Assembly: GCA_014706295.1 (NCBI GenBank)
Contig: JACSVZ010000002.1
Span: 134,667,200 to 134,731,199, forward strand
DNA length: 64,000 bases
Source of the DNA: Lycocorax pyrrhopterus obiensis
Lineage: Eukaryota; Chordata; Aves; Passeriformes; Paradisaeidae
Reading direction: 5' to 3'
Shown: positions 36,101 to 50,300 of the stretch, in pieces
Layout of the letters: each line of letters opens with the position of its first letter
Position numbering within the stretch: the stretch's first letter is position 1
The notes under the pieces: model-generated
Told to the model about the DNA's origin: nothing
The model's input: only the letters and a program-made list of their open reading frames with translations
The model's database searches: none
Translations under genes and position numbers: made by a program

Positions 36101-39100
36101 TCAGGGCTGGTTAGCTCCAGGAAGATGAGATCCAACACGACAATCATCTAATTCATACACCTTTTAAATGCCTTAAGCTGTGCAATGAGTATACTGCATT
36201 GTGATTTCACCTGTTGCTAAAGTTGAGCTTTGTCCAGTGGCCATGGTGCACGTATGAACACAAACCCTCACACAGAAGATACTTTGGGACACAGTGGATG
36301 GAAAAGTTTAGACTTTTCCACCTGCACGGTGCAGACGGGTGAGGCCTGCCACGCCTAGTCTAGTCTGCTAACATGCAACCTATTTTTTTACAAGGGGAGA
36401 TAAGGATTGTTCATACCCTTAATTCAAAATATCCTCCTATCACTGAGGATGCACTGGGCAAGAAACAAATAGAGTACTTCTGAAGATGTGTGTGAAGGCA
36501 AGGAAGATGTGGTTATGTGGCTTATTCCTTTGCCCAAGCTGCTAAGAAACCACAGCCATCCTCTATGAGAACAACATAATGGAGTATCTTTGGACAGCTG
36601 TACATCAGTAGTGGTTTTGTTCTTGGCAAAAGCATTGCTCATTCTCACAAAAAATGGAAGTATTCGTTAGGAGGCTTGCAGATTCACATTTTCACATCTT
36701 TACACTTTAGTCAGGGTTGCATGATTCAAGTAAAGAAGAATGTTATTTTACAGCTGGTCAGCTGGCTACTCGTACATTTCAATGAATTTGTTTCACAACT
36801 TGGCTTCTGTTGCCAGTTGCCATCCTTTCTAAGGACACTCCTATTCCTGAATCCAGCTGCAGGGAGCTCACATGCACCTCCCATAGTTCCTGGGTAGCCT
36901 ATTCTTGGTGCTAATCAGCTTACCATGCTGTTACCCACTGGCCTCGGAAGTCTAGCTCTACAGAGGAAGGCATCTACTTGTTGCCATCTTGTTTATTCAC
37001 AAAGACAGTTCATACACCAAATCCTCTACTGAGTTATAAAATGATCAAGGAAAGCCAAGCCCACTTTTCAGCCATGCTGAGCTCTCTGCGCTTTCTGCTG
37101 ATCTCCTACGTTTGCTTATTCCTCATTCTGACTCACAACAATTCCAGCAGTCAGTGCTCTTTGTTGGCACAACAGAGTCTTAGGCTATAAAACCTAGTGA
37201 CGACTTGGAGTAGAAAATATGTCTGCCTTTCCAAGCTGCAGGTGGGATTTAGTTTAAGCCTTTATTTAATGTACAGTTCACAGGCATCTGATTTTGCTTC
37301 CCTCCTGGATATTACAGTTTACATAAACAATTGCAGGAAGACTAGAAGTCCCTCACTCCGTTCTTTCACTCTCACATGCTATAAAAGGAGCCCTTTACCA
37401 GAAGCAACACTGTTGCCTTACCACAACCCTCCTATGAAAGATGCTTGAATGGCTTTTGCAGGCTTAATTTTTGATAGCATTTCTACAATGGGAATTCAGA
37501 AGACTTTTATTGAAACTATTAAAATTTTATTAAAATAATTACAAACATGGCAACACATCTTCTCTAAATAGGATAGATGAAATATTTTAACCCCCAGAGA
37601 ATCATAGCCTTACATGTTACAATTGTTTAAAGAGAAAACAGCAATCTTTATTTTCTCCAAAAGAGGGAAAACTTGATAATATAACATTGTAGCTGCTCAA
37701 CAAATTTCCTGAAAAAATAAACAAACTTCATTTTAAAAGAGGCCTTAGAGGAGAAGTACAAGATTTCCCCATCTTTCACACTTCATCCCTTCTCCCTTCC
37801 AAAAACTAAAGGAAAGAGAGGGAAGTCTTAAAACAGTCTTCCTCTCCCCTTTCCAAGGCTTCTTTTAGCAGTTACTACACATATTTTTTTGTAAAAGCAA
37901 AGCCAAAACAAGAGGCATGAAGTAGACCTTATCTTCATGTAATTTAGAGAACAACTATTCTTGAATGTTTATAAAATATTGCTACTAATGAGATTGCTAA
38001 AGCTTAGTCAATGGAAAGTTATGGCAGAATTTGCAATTGTCATGCTTGGAGAAAGTTTCATCTACTGCCAACCTACTGCAAACTCACACTCCAGCCAGCT
38101 TCACCCTTTGCCTGAGAACAAACTTTGCCTTCTGCTCTCCAATCCCTGTGTAATTCAATCATAATTCAGATATCTGTGAAGGTGTCCCAGGCAGGATTCC
38201 CCAGGCAGGGAAGGCAGCACATTCCCCGTACCCACGGTGACAGTCCCAGCCAAGCACACGTTCACAGCCACACGGAAAAGCCCTCAGGTGACCAATGGCA
38301 GAGCCGAGGGCTGTTGCAGCACCATCAGGAGCAGCCCATCACTGGGCTTGTTCTTGGACATTTAGGTTCACCCAAGCTTTCCTCTCTGAACAGCAGTGCT
38401 GGCACATAAAGAAAAAAAAAAAATCAGCAAACTGAATTTTTACTGGGCTGCTGAAAGCACAGTACATTTACTTCACCAAGAGGTACATGGAACTAAAGCC
38501 CTTCATAGCAACATTCTGAATGAGGCATTTCCCTTCCAGCCATTGAAACCAGGTGAGATCTATCCATTTACAAGAATGATTTTTAGAAACATTACCCTAA
38601 GTGTGTAAGCAGGTGGGCTTCAGAACACATGCACCACTCTCCAATTATACAACCACCTTTTTGTTTCATTTTTTATTTTAAAGAGTGACATGAACATTTT
38701 CTAAGCTTCTCGTAAGCAGAGATGAGGGGTACTGACAGAAATACTAAAAGTAATTAATTTGCTTAAAACCCCTTTCACCAAAAATTGCAATTTCAGAAAA
38801 TGGGAACCATTACATACAACACAGTTGCAGGTACCTGAGATGTCACCAATGAATATAGTTTGCTCTGAATCTTACTTCCATTATGCGATTTCTATTTTAG
38901 TAAACTGACTAGCAAACATCTCTTCTGGAAATCAGTATGAATTATTTTGAAATCCTGTTCTGAAACCCACCTGTGTACTAAAATCATCAGTGATGACAGC
39001 ACTGGGATTTAAATGACAGTGCAAAACCAAGAAACTCCTAGCCCCCCACTCTCCCGACAAAAACCAGAATCCACTCACAAAGCAATAGTTTTATATCCGC

Positions 39101-39935
39101 AAGTTGAATAAACTTCACCCTTTCAGCTTCCTAAGAAGGACCAAATTATAAAGTAATGATTGTTTCTTTATTGAATGTGAAGGTAGTAAAAGTGTTGGGA
39201 TTTTCTGTGAGCTGGACTGAAACCTTTAATGGGAGACCAGGCATTTCAGTAGTGCTACAATCTGAATGTACCTTTTCTGTGCCTACACACCTGGTACATG
39301 AAAGGTCTGAAACTTAGAGAACAGAAAGCTATGATAACATCCCACTCCTGGGATGAGATGATTTTAAAGCTGTACTTTTAAGTAAATTCTTCCTGTCAAA
39401 GGGAAAGCTGCATGTGGGCCCTTTCCCTGCTGTTTACAAAGAAACATTCCAATTTTATCTCATTTAAAAATTCTTTAATTATTACACAACTGCACTTCTA
39501 TGATTGTGTTAAGAGGGAACATGGCTATTACACAATCTGGATTGTTCTACAGTGACTGTTTTGGGGCTGTAACAATATAGTGAATCTACGGATTGCAATT
39601 TAGTCAAATCCTTTGACAGAAAACTTAGGGAGTAAGGAACTTGGTATAGAGCATGCTCAGCCTTAGGAAACTGCTCTCTAAATGCAACTTGTTAACTTCA
39701 GCTCCAATTCAGACTCTTCAACCCCATCGTAGGAACCAATCCTATACATAAAGTGAATCCTTGTGCCGTAGACCAGCTTTCTTGCACCATGTTTATAGTC
39801 CAGCAGCAATCTACTTTAAACGCTTGTTGCTACCACTTCTTAAATTCCAGTTGCTCAGCCAAGGAAGGGACCTTTGAAGGCCAGAGTCAAACTCCCTCCT
39901 CAAAGCAGGTTTACATCTGTCAGGGTGGTCAGGTA
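30170..39935. other. Intergenic between RSPO2 and EIF3E, no gene recognised
   Basis: Nearly 10 kb of AT-rich sequence. Open frames are short (under 100 codons), lack splice-site support and resemble no protein I know. I saw no CR1 in this stretch, an unusual gap given the density on either side, and no RNA gene. Distal regulatory elements could be present but leave no signature I can read. Confidence 0.55.
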
Positions 39936-39939
39936 CTCA

Positions 39940-40190
39940 ACTAAATTCAAAGATGGAGATTACATATCCTTTCTGGGTGACTGCTTCCAGTGCCTGATCA
40001 TCTTCCAGGTCAAAAAACTAAAAATATTCTTTTTTATTCCCACTTAAATCTAACTGGACTTTTCCCATGTTTCAATTTGTGTCCATTGCCACTGATCCTG
40101 TCTCCATGCAGTCTTGAAGACTTGTCCTGCTGTGAATCCTTCCACTGAAGGGACTGAAGACAACCATAAAAACTGGTCTTAGCCTTAAGC
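39940..40190 (-). mobile_element. Probable old CR1 fragment, minus orientation
   Basis: CTTTCTGGGTGACTGCTTCC (39970-39989), then CTAACTGGACTTTTCCCATG and TGTGTCCATTGCCACTGATCC match the order of the reverse complement of CR1 3' UTR/ORF2 end. Diverged; no terminal repeats. Confidence 0.6.
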
Positions 40191-41205
40191 CTGAACATTA
40201 CTAAACTTTTTCTCCTTTCCCAGTCAACATGTAATTCCAGACAGTAAGCAGGAGTGCTGGCAAACTAAAACAACTTTACACATGTAGATGAATACAGGAA
40301 CTTAAGGAGTTAAGAGGGAAACAGGTACACAGTTGGAACAAGCTGAAGGGGAGTCACTGGTGTTTCCCCTCAACCATAAATACGAAACTGTATGCAGTGA
40401 TAGTGCCTCTTTCTTTCCAACATGCACCTCAGTGATCAGTCACTTCACTTGACAGAACTCAGAAAAAGGATCTGTGATTTTCTCCTAAAGACACTAAGGT
40501 ATATTCTGCAGTGCAAAGGTGCTACAGAAATCCAGGCAAGTGTGAAACAGTAGCTGAAAACCCCAAAACTTACAAACTCCCTTCAACTTCCAATAGTTGA
40601 ACTAGAGTTTTGTTCCCTTATTTGCGTCATTGATCTTAAGAACTTCAAATTTCAGAATGGAGGTTTGAAACCATATGCAGCTCACTCATCAGGCCTTTTG
40701 TAATCCTCCTGTCCAACCAAAAAAACTACTCCAGAAAGTTTGCAACATGAGGCAAGATTAAAAATGAGATTTCAAACAGGAAAATTCTGAAGCATGAACA
40801 CAGGAGGTCTACTCAAATTATTCTACATGTAGACTATGTTAGGTTTCATAAAAGATATTGGCTACATGTGCCTTCTCTCTTCTAAGCCTCTCCTGTAACG
40901 AACAAAAACATGGAAGTGCAGAAAAAGATTTTGGCTTGACCACATGTTCAAACATGGTCCACCATGGTCTACTTGTTTGTATCACCGCTTTTAATTTTTT
41001 TAAAATGCAACATTTGCAGTAAGTAATAAAAATCTATAAATCCCTGCTTCCAAACTCAGACAACCCTGAGAGGAAAAGCATCCTTTGGTACAAACAAACC
41101 TAACAGAACTGACATCCTAAATTTTGCAAAACATGATCCAAAATGCTGTAGAACACCATGATGTTAAAAAGTCCCTATACAGCATAATCTATTTAAATCA
41201 AACAC
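40190..41205. other. Downstream flank of EIF3E, nothing recognised
   Basis: AT-rich DNA beyond the EIF3E polyadenylation site; no gene, RNA or clear repeat seen. Confidence 0.55.
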
Positions 41206-41340
41206 ACACAGACTGTTAAAAGTAGCCAATTTTATTCAAATAACATTACCTCTAACACATAATTACTTTTTCTCAAAAAGGTTACATATTTATGTACTTT
41301 TTAGTCAAATAAAGAGATTTCCCCCTACGGCAGAAGTATA
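41205..41340 (-). terminator. EIF3E: EIF3E 3' UTR and polyadenylation signal
   Basis: The minus strand has AATAAA at 41236-41231, about 105 nt after the stop codon, so cleavage is expected near 41205-41220. This gives a very short 3' UTR, consistent with a housekeeping mRNA. End position is predicted. Confidence 0.75.
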
Positions 41341-41379
41341 TCAATAGAAGCCAGAGTCTTGAGTAGCCCAGTTAGGTGC
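41341..41379 (-). CDS. EIF3E: EIF3E exon 13, C-terminus and stop
   Basis: 39 coding nt: [12 protein letters not shown] then TGA (41343-41341). Acceptor TTTTTTAG. The last residues are the invariant C-terminus of vertebrate EIF3E. Confidence 0.98.
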   Translation of the reverse strand, partial: APNWATQDSGFY

Positions 41380-44300
41380 CTAAAAAATGAAAAAATAAGG
41401 ATTAGAAGAAATTACTAGATTATCTAATACTTACTGAAATTTATGACACATTAAGTTAAACAATTCTAATACTGTATATGAAGTGGGAATGTTAATTAGT
41501 GAAGGATACCCTATAAGATTAAAGCAAGTGTTGATACAACAGACCCACATACTGTAATTGAGTTGTACAGCTAGAGTCCTCCAAGCTAGTAGCTTCAAAA
41601 AGGAAAAGTTCTAGAAGATCCCAATATAAATCTAAGAATAATTTTTCAGCTATATTTTTAAAAGAAAGTAATGGCACACAAGTTTCACGTGCCTTCACAT
41701 TAACAGAATAAACTAGTGCACCACTGCTTATCCAACTTCTACCAGTATTTCAGCCAAGCAATGAGAAATAGAACTTCTACTGTTTAAGCTCTTTTACTGT
41801 GTGGTTTGTTCTTTTTTTCTTTGTTTTAAAGATGTATGGCTGGGTCCTCAGTGGACCTCCGAGCTATCCCCTTAGAGTGCTGTTCTCCCTCACAGAGCTT
41901 CCCATACTGTAATGTGGAGGGAAACAAAACCAGATGATCTTGTCAACTTTCTCATTTTCACTGGTTCTACTTAAACCTTTCAATGACTTAATTACATTTT
42001 CTAGAATTTCACTAAATGGGTTTAACAGTCAGGGTTTTGCACAACTCTTCCTCCATGCTCCAGTCTTAAGCACTATTCATTCTTCTTTCAATACCACATA
42101 TGCACCTACAATACTTTAGTACAACTCACTTGGTAAAAGTATTATAACTACTTTCATAGGTGTCACACTTCATAATCTGCCCTTTCCTGGCGGTGAAGGA
42201 GACCATTTAAAGGAAGCAGAGCAGCAAATGACAGAAACAGTTACAGAACAGAAGAAAATCTAAAGATGAAGCGAAAGGCTGAAAGAAAGCAAGAACCACC
42301 CACTGTCTAATTCTCACCATGACAAAGTAAGCCTTTTCCAGTGTAATTCCTAGTATTAGAACTAGGAGTAGGTACATCTGGTGAATTAAGGCATAGGTTA
42401 AGAATTATACTTAAATTTGTCTCTCACAAAAGACAGCAAGAATTCAGAAAAACATAACTTATACCAACCTCAGATCTACCACTCTGATTCAGTTTCTTCT
42501 CAATGTTCATAGCCAACATTTGACTACGAAAAGACAGGCTTTTGGTCTTTTCAATCACTTGTTGATAAGGTGAGACTGCATTGTTGCCCATGACTACATG
42601 GCCCTAAAACCCAGCAAAGATAAAACAAATTTAACAGTTGCTCAGAATGTGAAGGCCTTTAGTGTAATACTCTGCTTTCAGAGCTTTCACAGATCATGAT
42701 ACACACAAGAGCAAAACACAATAAATGAAATCCACTACAGTTTATCCAGGAACAGAAAGTTCTGATTTCTGTTGTTTTTCTTTGCCCATGACGTAAAAGA
42801 AATTTAATGAAAAACTCAACAAATTCATTTGGATCCATCCAGCTTTAAACTGAAAGAGAGTAGGTTTAGATTAGATTACTGTGAGAGGGTGGAACAGGTT
42901 GCCCAGAAAAACTGCAGATGCTGCATCCCTGTAATTGCTCAAGGCCAGGATGGATGAGGCTCTGAGCAATCTGGTATAGTGTGAGGTGTCCCTGCAGGGG
43001 GGTTCTAACTAGATGGTCTTTAAGGTCCTTCAACAAAAACCATTCCGTGATTCTATGTACAGTCTTACCAGCTTTGAATCCAATTTGGCATCTAATCGTG
43101 CATTTCGAATTAGATTGACAATCCATCTTTCCGCTTCTTCAGGAGTCATATTTAGTTTATCTGCCAACATACTAAAAGATAACAAACTTATTAAACAGTG
43201 AAAGAGAATCTCTCTGATGTTGGTAAACATAACTACGGACTACGGAATACAAGTCAAACCAACACAAAATTTGGCACAGTCCGAGATTCGATAAACATGC
43301 ATACCTAGGAAGCGTACTTTCATTGATTGAAATGACTTTAAAACTTACATACATGCTCTCCTGCACATCTCCCACCCCCACTGCAAATAAGAAATTCATA
43401 TCCTGAAGTATATACTTGCTATGCTGAACTACACCATATTGCTTTTAAATCCTGACCTGCACAATTTTCCTATGTTCCTATTAAAACTTGTCTACACAAA
43501 CATTCTTGGAAAATTTGTCATTTAAGTAATTTCACTATTAACATAAAATCACCACCACCATTATAAAAAAAACTCAACTGCTTTTATTCCTATTTAAATG
43601 CAATCAGCAGTCAAGAAAGTATACACTAACTAGTCCAGGAAAATGTTTAGCAAGAAAACTTCATTCTGAAGTTTAGGAACAAGACCCATGAGACAGAGCA
43701 TGCTATAAAAGATATGACAGATACACTATGCTAAAACTTTTTGCAATTTCAAGGAAGGAAGGTGGGGGAGAACAGAGAAAGGAAAATTCTTAATCAAACA
43801 AGCACTCTTGTCCAGGAATAATTCCTCCTAATAGTGTTTCCTGTGGCTTTCCAGCTAACTCCTTTAGCTTCCTGCTGGCAGTTGGCTCATACAGGGCATT
43901 TGTAACGCTCATTCTTCCATCAGCTTTCAGACTAAGGTAACAAACATGAGGTAAGGGCTACGGGGATGACTAAAAAGCCAGCTGGCTATGCTGAGTTGCA
44001 CAAGAGGTCAATTTCTCACCATTTTACAGGATCTTGCCTAAACATATTTTTCTCCACCTGAAAAAGTGATTTTCTTCTTGACGATTATTTGCATCAAGTT
44101 AAACTATCAATTATTAGCTCATCTACCTGGCTGGACTTCTACATACTCTTTTTTATACAGTTGTCTCTCCTATATGGTCCTGATCTCTCACCTTTCTCCC
44201 AACTATAAAAGCAAATTCCATTTTTTTCCATAGATACACATGAAGTGAATAGAAAAAAAAACCCAAAGTAGCTTAACATTGGATTTACACTGACTCACTT

Positions 44301-47300
44301 CAGCAAAATAACACAACAAATGGGTAACAAGTGTTTGAATTTGGCAAAGTAAGGGGAAGTAAAATCCAACCCCAGTTGCTACTGTTCCAGTAGACCTTTT
44401 AATCTGAGTTTGAATTAGCAATTGCAAAGGCAGACAAGAATAGAAGATATCAGGGATGGAAATTTTTGTGGAATTATCAGTCATCTGGACAGAACATGAG
44501 ATACTTTAATAGAAAATAATGTACAATCACTTTATTATCCCTAATCAGTGATGTTAAACATTTGACTTGAAACAAAAGAAATTTTAAACTGAAAGTACAT
44601 GGGGGTGGGTGTAATTCTCACATTTCTCTTTTAGAAACATTAGTAGGATTTAGATAAACTAAGTTTTCTTCCAGATGACCACAAGAAAGGCTACTGCCAC
44701 TACAATGGAGATTAAGCAACCCAACTTTGGGATTACAGTGTGGAACCTCCATTCCTGGAGACAAGGCCTTTACTAGTGGATTCTTGACTAAGCAGCATAA
44801 TGGAATACTGCTGTGGGACCTGCTCAGAGCTCTAACTGGGTTCACAGGATTAAACTAGATGACTTCCAACCTACAGCACCTACATTTTCCTTTTTCCTTA
44901 ACAAAGTCCCCATGAAATTGGAGCAGAAGAGGGCACATATTTCTAGAGAATAATTCCAATCAAGAAACTATGAAGTATTTTACATTTGTAACTAGCAAAT
45001 AATTCTACCTTTTCCTATTATACCTACATTTTACTACTAGCTCAGCTGCTTCAGAAGTGGCTTTTTTTCAAACTAAAAAGTGGTTGTTGAACAAACACAT
45101 AGTATATACACAGCAATACAACAGAAATAACACACTTCTGTACAAGTATTATTTCCCTGCACTTTTATCTGGAAAACTTAAAAATCATAGAATGAAAACG
45201 ACAGAGTAAAAAGGATGTAAAAACCTATTTTATCTCAACTTGTAGCTTTGAGACTATACATAGATTTTAAATTTTAATATAAACCAACTGAAGTTATCAG
45301 GTAACAACTATCTTTTAGTGAATAAAGAATAAATCTATTAAAAAACCTAAAACTTTATCACATCTTTCACACAAGAGATGACCTTCCTCCAGTACTTGTG
45401 GCAACTAGATTCCCTCTTAGAGTCTCCTTGCAGCCGACACTGAAGCAGCCAGTACCACCCAAAGTGCATGGATGCATAACATAGAGGTATTTTCCTGGTG
45501 AAGTAACACACATGGCCAAAAATGTATTCCTTATCCTTCCAGAGCAAATGCACTGAAGATCTATCCTGATTACAATTCTGTAACAAACACCACTTTTCTC
45601 CTAACACAGTTAGAACACGTATTTAAAACTCTCGAGATATAAAATACAGTTTAGCTTCATACAAGTTTGACAGTTGAAGTAATAGTGACACATTTAGATT
45701 TACAAATACATATTAACACCATTAATATTAAGGAAACAAAGCAATGGAAGTTGTATCATAGGTTACCACTGTTTATAAAGATTCCTGCTATAATTAAATA
45801 AAAATTAAATCAATTATAATGAAATAATACTATTAATACTTAAAGAATAGTCTACCATTTCAAGTTACAGATAATTTTGAATGACAGTTTTGCCAAAACA
45901 ATTTTTTAATCGTTTCTGTCCCCTTGTTTTATAAGGAAATTCACTTATTTGGGTCATGCTAGGGCTAGTGTTATTTAAGTTTTCATTTACTTAAAAGGCA
46001 AGCATACTGAATTCCTCACATGTTCATATATGAACAAGCCCATCTTGTATATAGTTTTGTGTGTGCAGTACAAAAGAAGAAAAGCTTATGCAGATCTCCA
46101 ATTAAATACAGGCATATCAAACTAACTAAAACACATTAAGAATTAGCTTCATCTATTACTCCCTATTAAACATGGTATTTCAAACAGCAAACCAATCACA
46201 GTGTGATTTGGGATACATAAACTTGAAGTTACAACTGACAAAGCAACTATGTCCTTTGGAAAAATGTCAGCTCCCTAGCAGATCTAAGTAGATAAAAAAA
46301 TTAAACAGGCATTTATTTTCTACTTAATATAAGGAATAGCAAGTTTCCCACTAACTGTTTTCAAATTCATTCTGAATAATTAAACAGTACTCATCAAGCA
46401 CTGTGTTACAACCATCTAGTTTGGCTCCAGGATTAGCAGTGGAAATCACCTGCAAACAAAGAAATGCCAAGACCTATGCCTCAGCCAAACGTCCATTTCA
46501 ACCAAATACTTCAATTGGCTAATTTCTTCAAAAGCAAGTCTGAAATACACCAAGAAATGCTTATGCACCTAATTTAATCAGCCCAAATCTAATGATTGTT
46601 ACAGCTTGCAAAGAAATTTAAGGCTGACATCCATCATTAAAAACAGAATGACGTACTGAGAACCACCTCATTACAGATGATTGATTCCATGTGCAATTAT
46701 CTTAGGGATATGTGGTAGGAATATCTGTATCATTCTGAAACAAATGTCTCAACTCCAAATCTATCACTTGCCTCAGAATACACTACAATGCTTACACAGA
46801 AAGGACACTGCTACCTATATTTAGGAATCACTCACACATAACAAGGGCAGCCAACTACAATTTTTATCATACCGGAAGTTGGGATATCAGCACAAAAAAT
46901 ATAAACTATAAGTAATAAACACTAAATAAATGGCAATCACCTACCACAATTTTGCCATAACGAATCATTGGTATGTTGCCCACAGTTTATCAATACCTTC
47001 TGATACAAGACTTGAAAAATATTTAACATACACACTGCAGAGTCTTTGCTCATTGACTGGAGTCAGGTAAGAGAAGGAGACTTCCTATAAAGACATCTAG
47101 TCTCTAGTTAAAAAAGCTTAAACATCTAGTTTCATTGAAAACTTGTGCTTGAATATGTGCAGTATTCATATCACTAAAAAGAATTTGCAAGAAAGAGCAA
47201 GACACTATTGGGCTTTATATTCCCTAGAAACTCATCCTTAAGAGAACTATATTTATGGGGGGTTTTTTTCCAAACACTTCTTCAAATCCCCTTTATGCCT

Positions 47301-50300
47301 AAGTGTGCAGTACTCTGCTTTAAGTGATTTTAGACGAAGCATTAACCCTCTTATAAAAATGAATATTAAGTATGGAAAAGCTCTGCTCACAGCATGTAGT
47401 TCCATTTACTATTAGGACTATATGCTTAAACCCAATATGCCACAGCTGGCTAAAATGCTCAAATTCAGTTTCCCATTTACATCAAAGCCACTGACTATTT
47501 TAAGCTGATACAAAGGATAAAAAAAAATATTTTCCAAAGGCAATGAAGACAAACATGTCATCCAGTGACTAAAGATTAAAAGTAGTAAGAATCAGGCCTT
47601 TCTCCAACTATACCTATCCATAAAAAAGCAATCCTTTCAAGAAGTTTGCAATATTAAGACAATTTTATCTCAAATCCTTTCCTTTGTAACCAGCCACTGT
47701 TAAATGCTTTCCTTAAAGGACTAGATGCACACCTTTGCTCTGGATACAAGCTAGTAACAAGACTCCATTGAACTTGATCGATTCAACAGCCTTCATTTCT
47801 GCTGTCTCAATTATCTCTGCATTGCTCTCTATCAGTGAGATTTTTATAGCATTCAGAGTTTTTCACTTTTTCCTCTAAATTAAAAGGATGTGGAAATATG
47901 GTATATGTGGGCAAAGGCCAAGTGGAAAGATCTCAAGCATACATAATATCTTCTCATTTAGTTTTTTTTTTAATATATATACAAGAGAGGCATCAGAGCT
48001 GATCCATTTGAAAAAAGTCTGCATTTATACAATAAATATGAGTAAACAACAGACATATTTGCTAATAACAATTATTACAGCTGAATCACTTTGTGCCACA
48101 GGGAATAAGATCCATTGTTTTCTATTTAATTAATGAAAAAAGCAGCGCAATTTAATAAATTTCAAAGAACATACCTAAAGACAGACATAGGTCTCTGTAT
48201 CTACTAAGTGAAAATACATTTAAGCAATTACTGTATTTGCAATCTGTATTTACTTAATATTAACATCCCACCTCAACATGTGGAATTGAGGTCCAAATGA
48301 AGTCACCAGGACTTTGGTGACACTGGGTATGAAAGTTCCCATTAAATCCAGTAGACATCCCACTTAGAACCATAGCAGTTTTAGCTTGAAAGTACTGTTT
48401 GTTTGCGGGGGGGCTAGGGGTGGCAGAGAAAGGTTGTTTTGAAGTCAAACACAATAATTCAACTCTGAAATACAATTGTAATTCAAGTACAGCACATCAG
48501 AGCTAGAAAGAATACTATCCAAACGAGATTTCAGTTAGGATTTTATCTGATGACTGAATACTTCACTCCTGAAGTTTACACTGTTTGTCAAACTGCCCTC
48601 CATGACTGATTTTCTGAACTGAGGAATGAAGATGCTCTCTTACCCAATGCTGATGCACTGATGGATGCGACAGAAAGTCTCAAATATAAAGAGGCGGGCA
48701 TTCTCAATGAAATCCTCAAGGCAAGCCACTAAGAAGAAATCATTCACAAGAACCTGCAAGTGTGAGCAGAAACGGAACACGAGAACAAACATATGAGTAG
48801 AAGTTTACTGGTAGACACTGCCAATAACTAAGAGCAGTCCACAGTATACTTAAAAACATTATTGCTATGTTCGAAGATGCAGAGGAAAAGCTATAGATTA
48901 GCAGTATTTTTCGTTGCTTCATTGTTCAGCATCTTACTAAATTTAAATTGCATGCTAACATGATCACTGACATCTGACTCAAGGAGAAAGTAAGGTCGTA
49001 ACTCTACTGAAGGTCAAACTCTACTGCTGTCCAAACTCTACTGAAGATCCCTTCAACACAAAGTTTGACTCCCTACTCATATTTCACAACAAAAGGCAAA
49101 TCTGAGCTTTTCTTCAAGCATTTCTCAAACTTTAATGGAAAACCTGAAGCTCAGCCAAATGCATGATTACCTATTTGCTTCTTCTTCTAGAACTTCTTAA
49201 ATATAACATTATTATAACATCAAAGCTACATCCTTAACAGTAAGTCATGCTGAAGTGTTACAAAATGAGTTGTCAAAAAACACAACAGCACCCAACTATG
49301 GATTAAAGTTTATCAGAAAACACTGGCAATGGAATCAAACACCACTTTGAACAAATTAGCTGTCCAATGTGAATTTTAGAAGTCTTTACTTAAAGGAAAA
49401 GGAGTATTATAAAAATTTTAAGTCTTACTGTTTCACACTCTCTCAGCTTCTTCTGTGCTCCATCAAAATCAAAATTAACATACAAGCATTCCACAAACTC
49501 TGTGATAGGGTCCCTGTATGTGTAGGATTCCTGTCAAAAAAAAATTAGGAACAAAATTTGAAATCAAGGCCATGTACTCAAGTACTCCTTATATTCTTAA
49601 AAAAAATTAACAGTAGGAACAAGTGTTTCTACATCACCTTAAAAAAAGTTGAACTTCCCAATTCCTCTTAGAAGAGCTACATAAATGAGCTTCCTCCCAA
49701 CAGCCTAGTTAAAAAACCAGAGGTGTAATTTCACCTTCAGCATTTGATGCTGCAATCTTTGAGTTAGGAAAGTGTCAAGAGACTAGAGCTGTCTCTGTAT
49801 CAAACCTCCAAATTTCATAAAATATGATAGAATAGTCTTCCTAAATTCTGATTTCAAAGATGACTCCAACACCAAATCCTTCATACTTTAAACTGAATGA
49901 TTATTTGATTTTCATGGACAACATACCTAACAAAAATGCTACTTTCTATACACAAACTACTTCAATTTATTTCAGCATTACAGAAGTTACTCAACTTTCT
50001 CAGTTACCAGGCAGAGGCAACATTGTATCTATATATAACTGTGTAAATTCAGACATAATTAAACATCCCCTTAAGTGTTTCTCATGCATATTTTAAGACA
50101 GCTTAAATCAATATCTATCAATATCTGCTTTAGCATACAGTAAGATCAACAGATTAAGGGAATTCCTAAGAGATATTTTTTCTTTATGGATCGAAGTTAT
50201 TTTTTCTTACCCAAAGAATTGTATTTACAATCCCAAATTCAGTTTTACACGTAAATGTTTTTCACATCAAAATTACACTTAACCATTATTAACGTCCACT

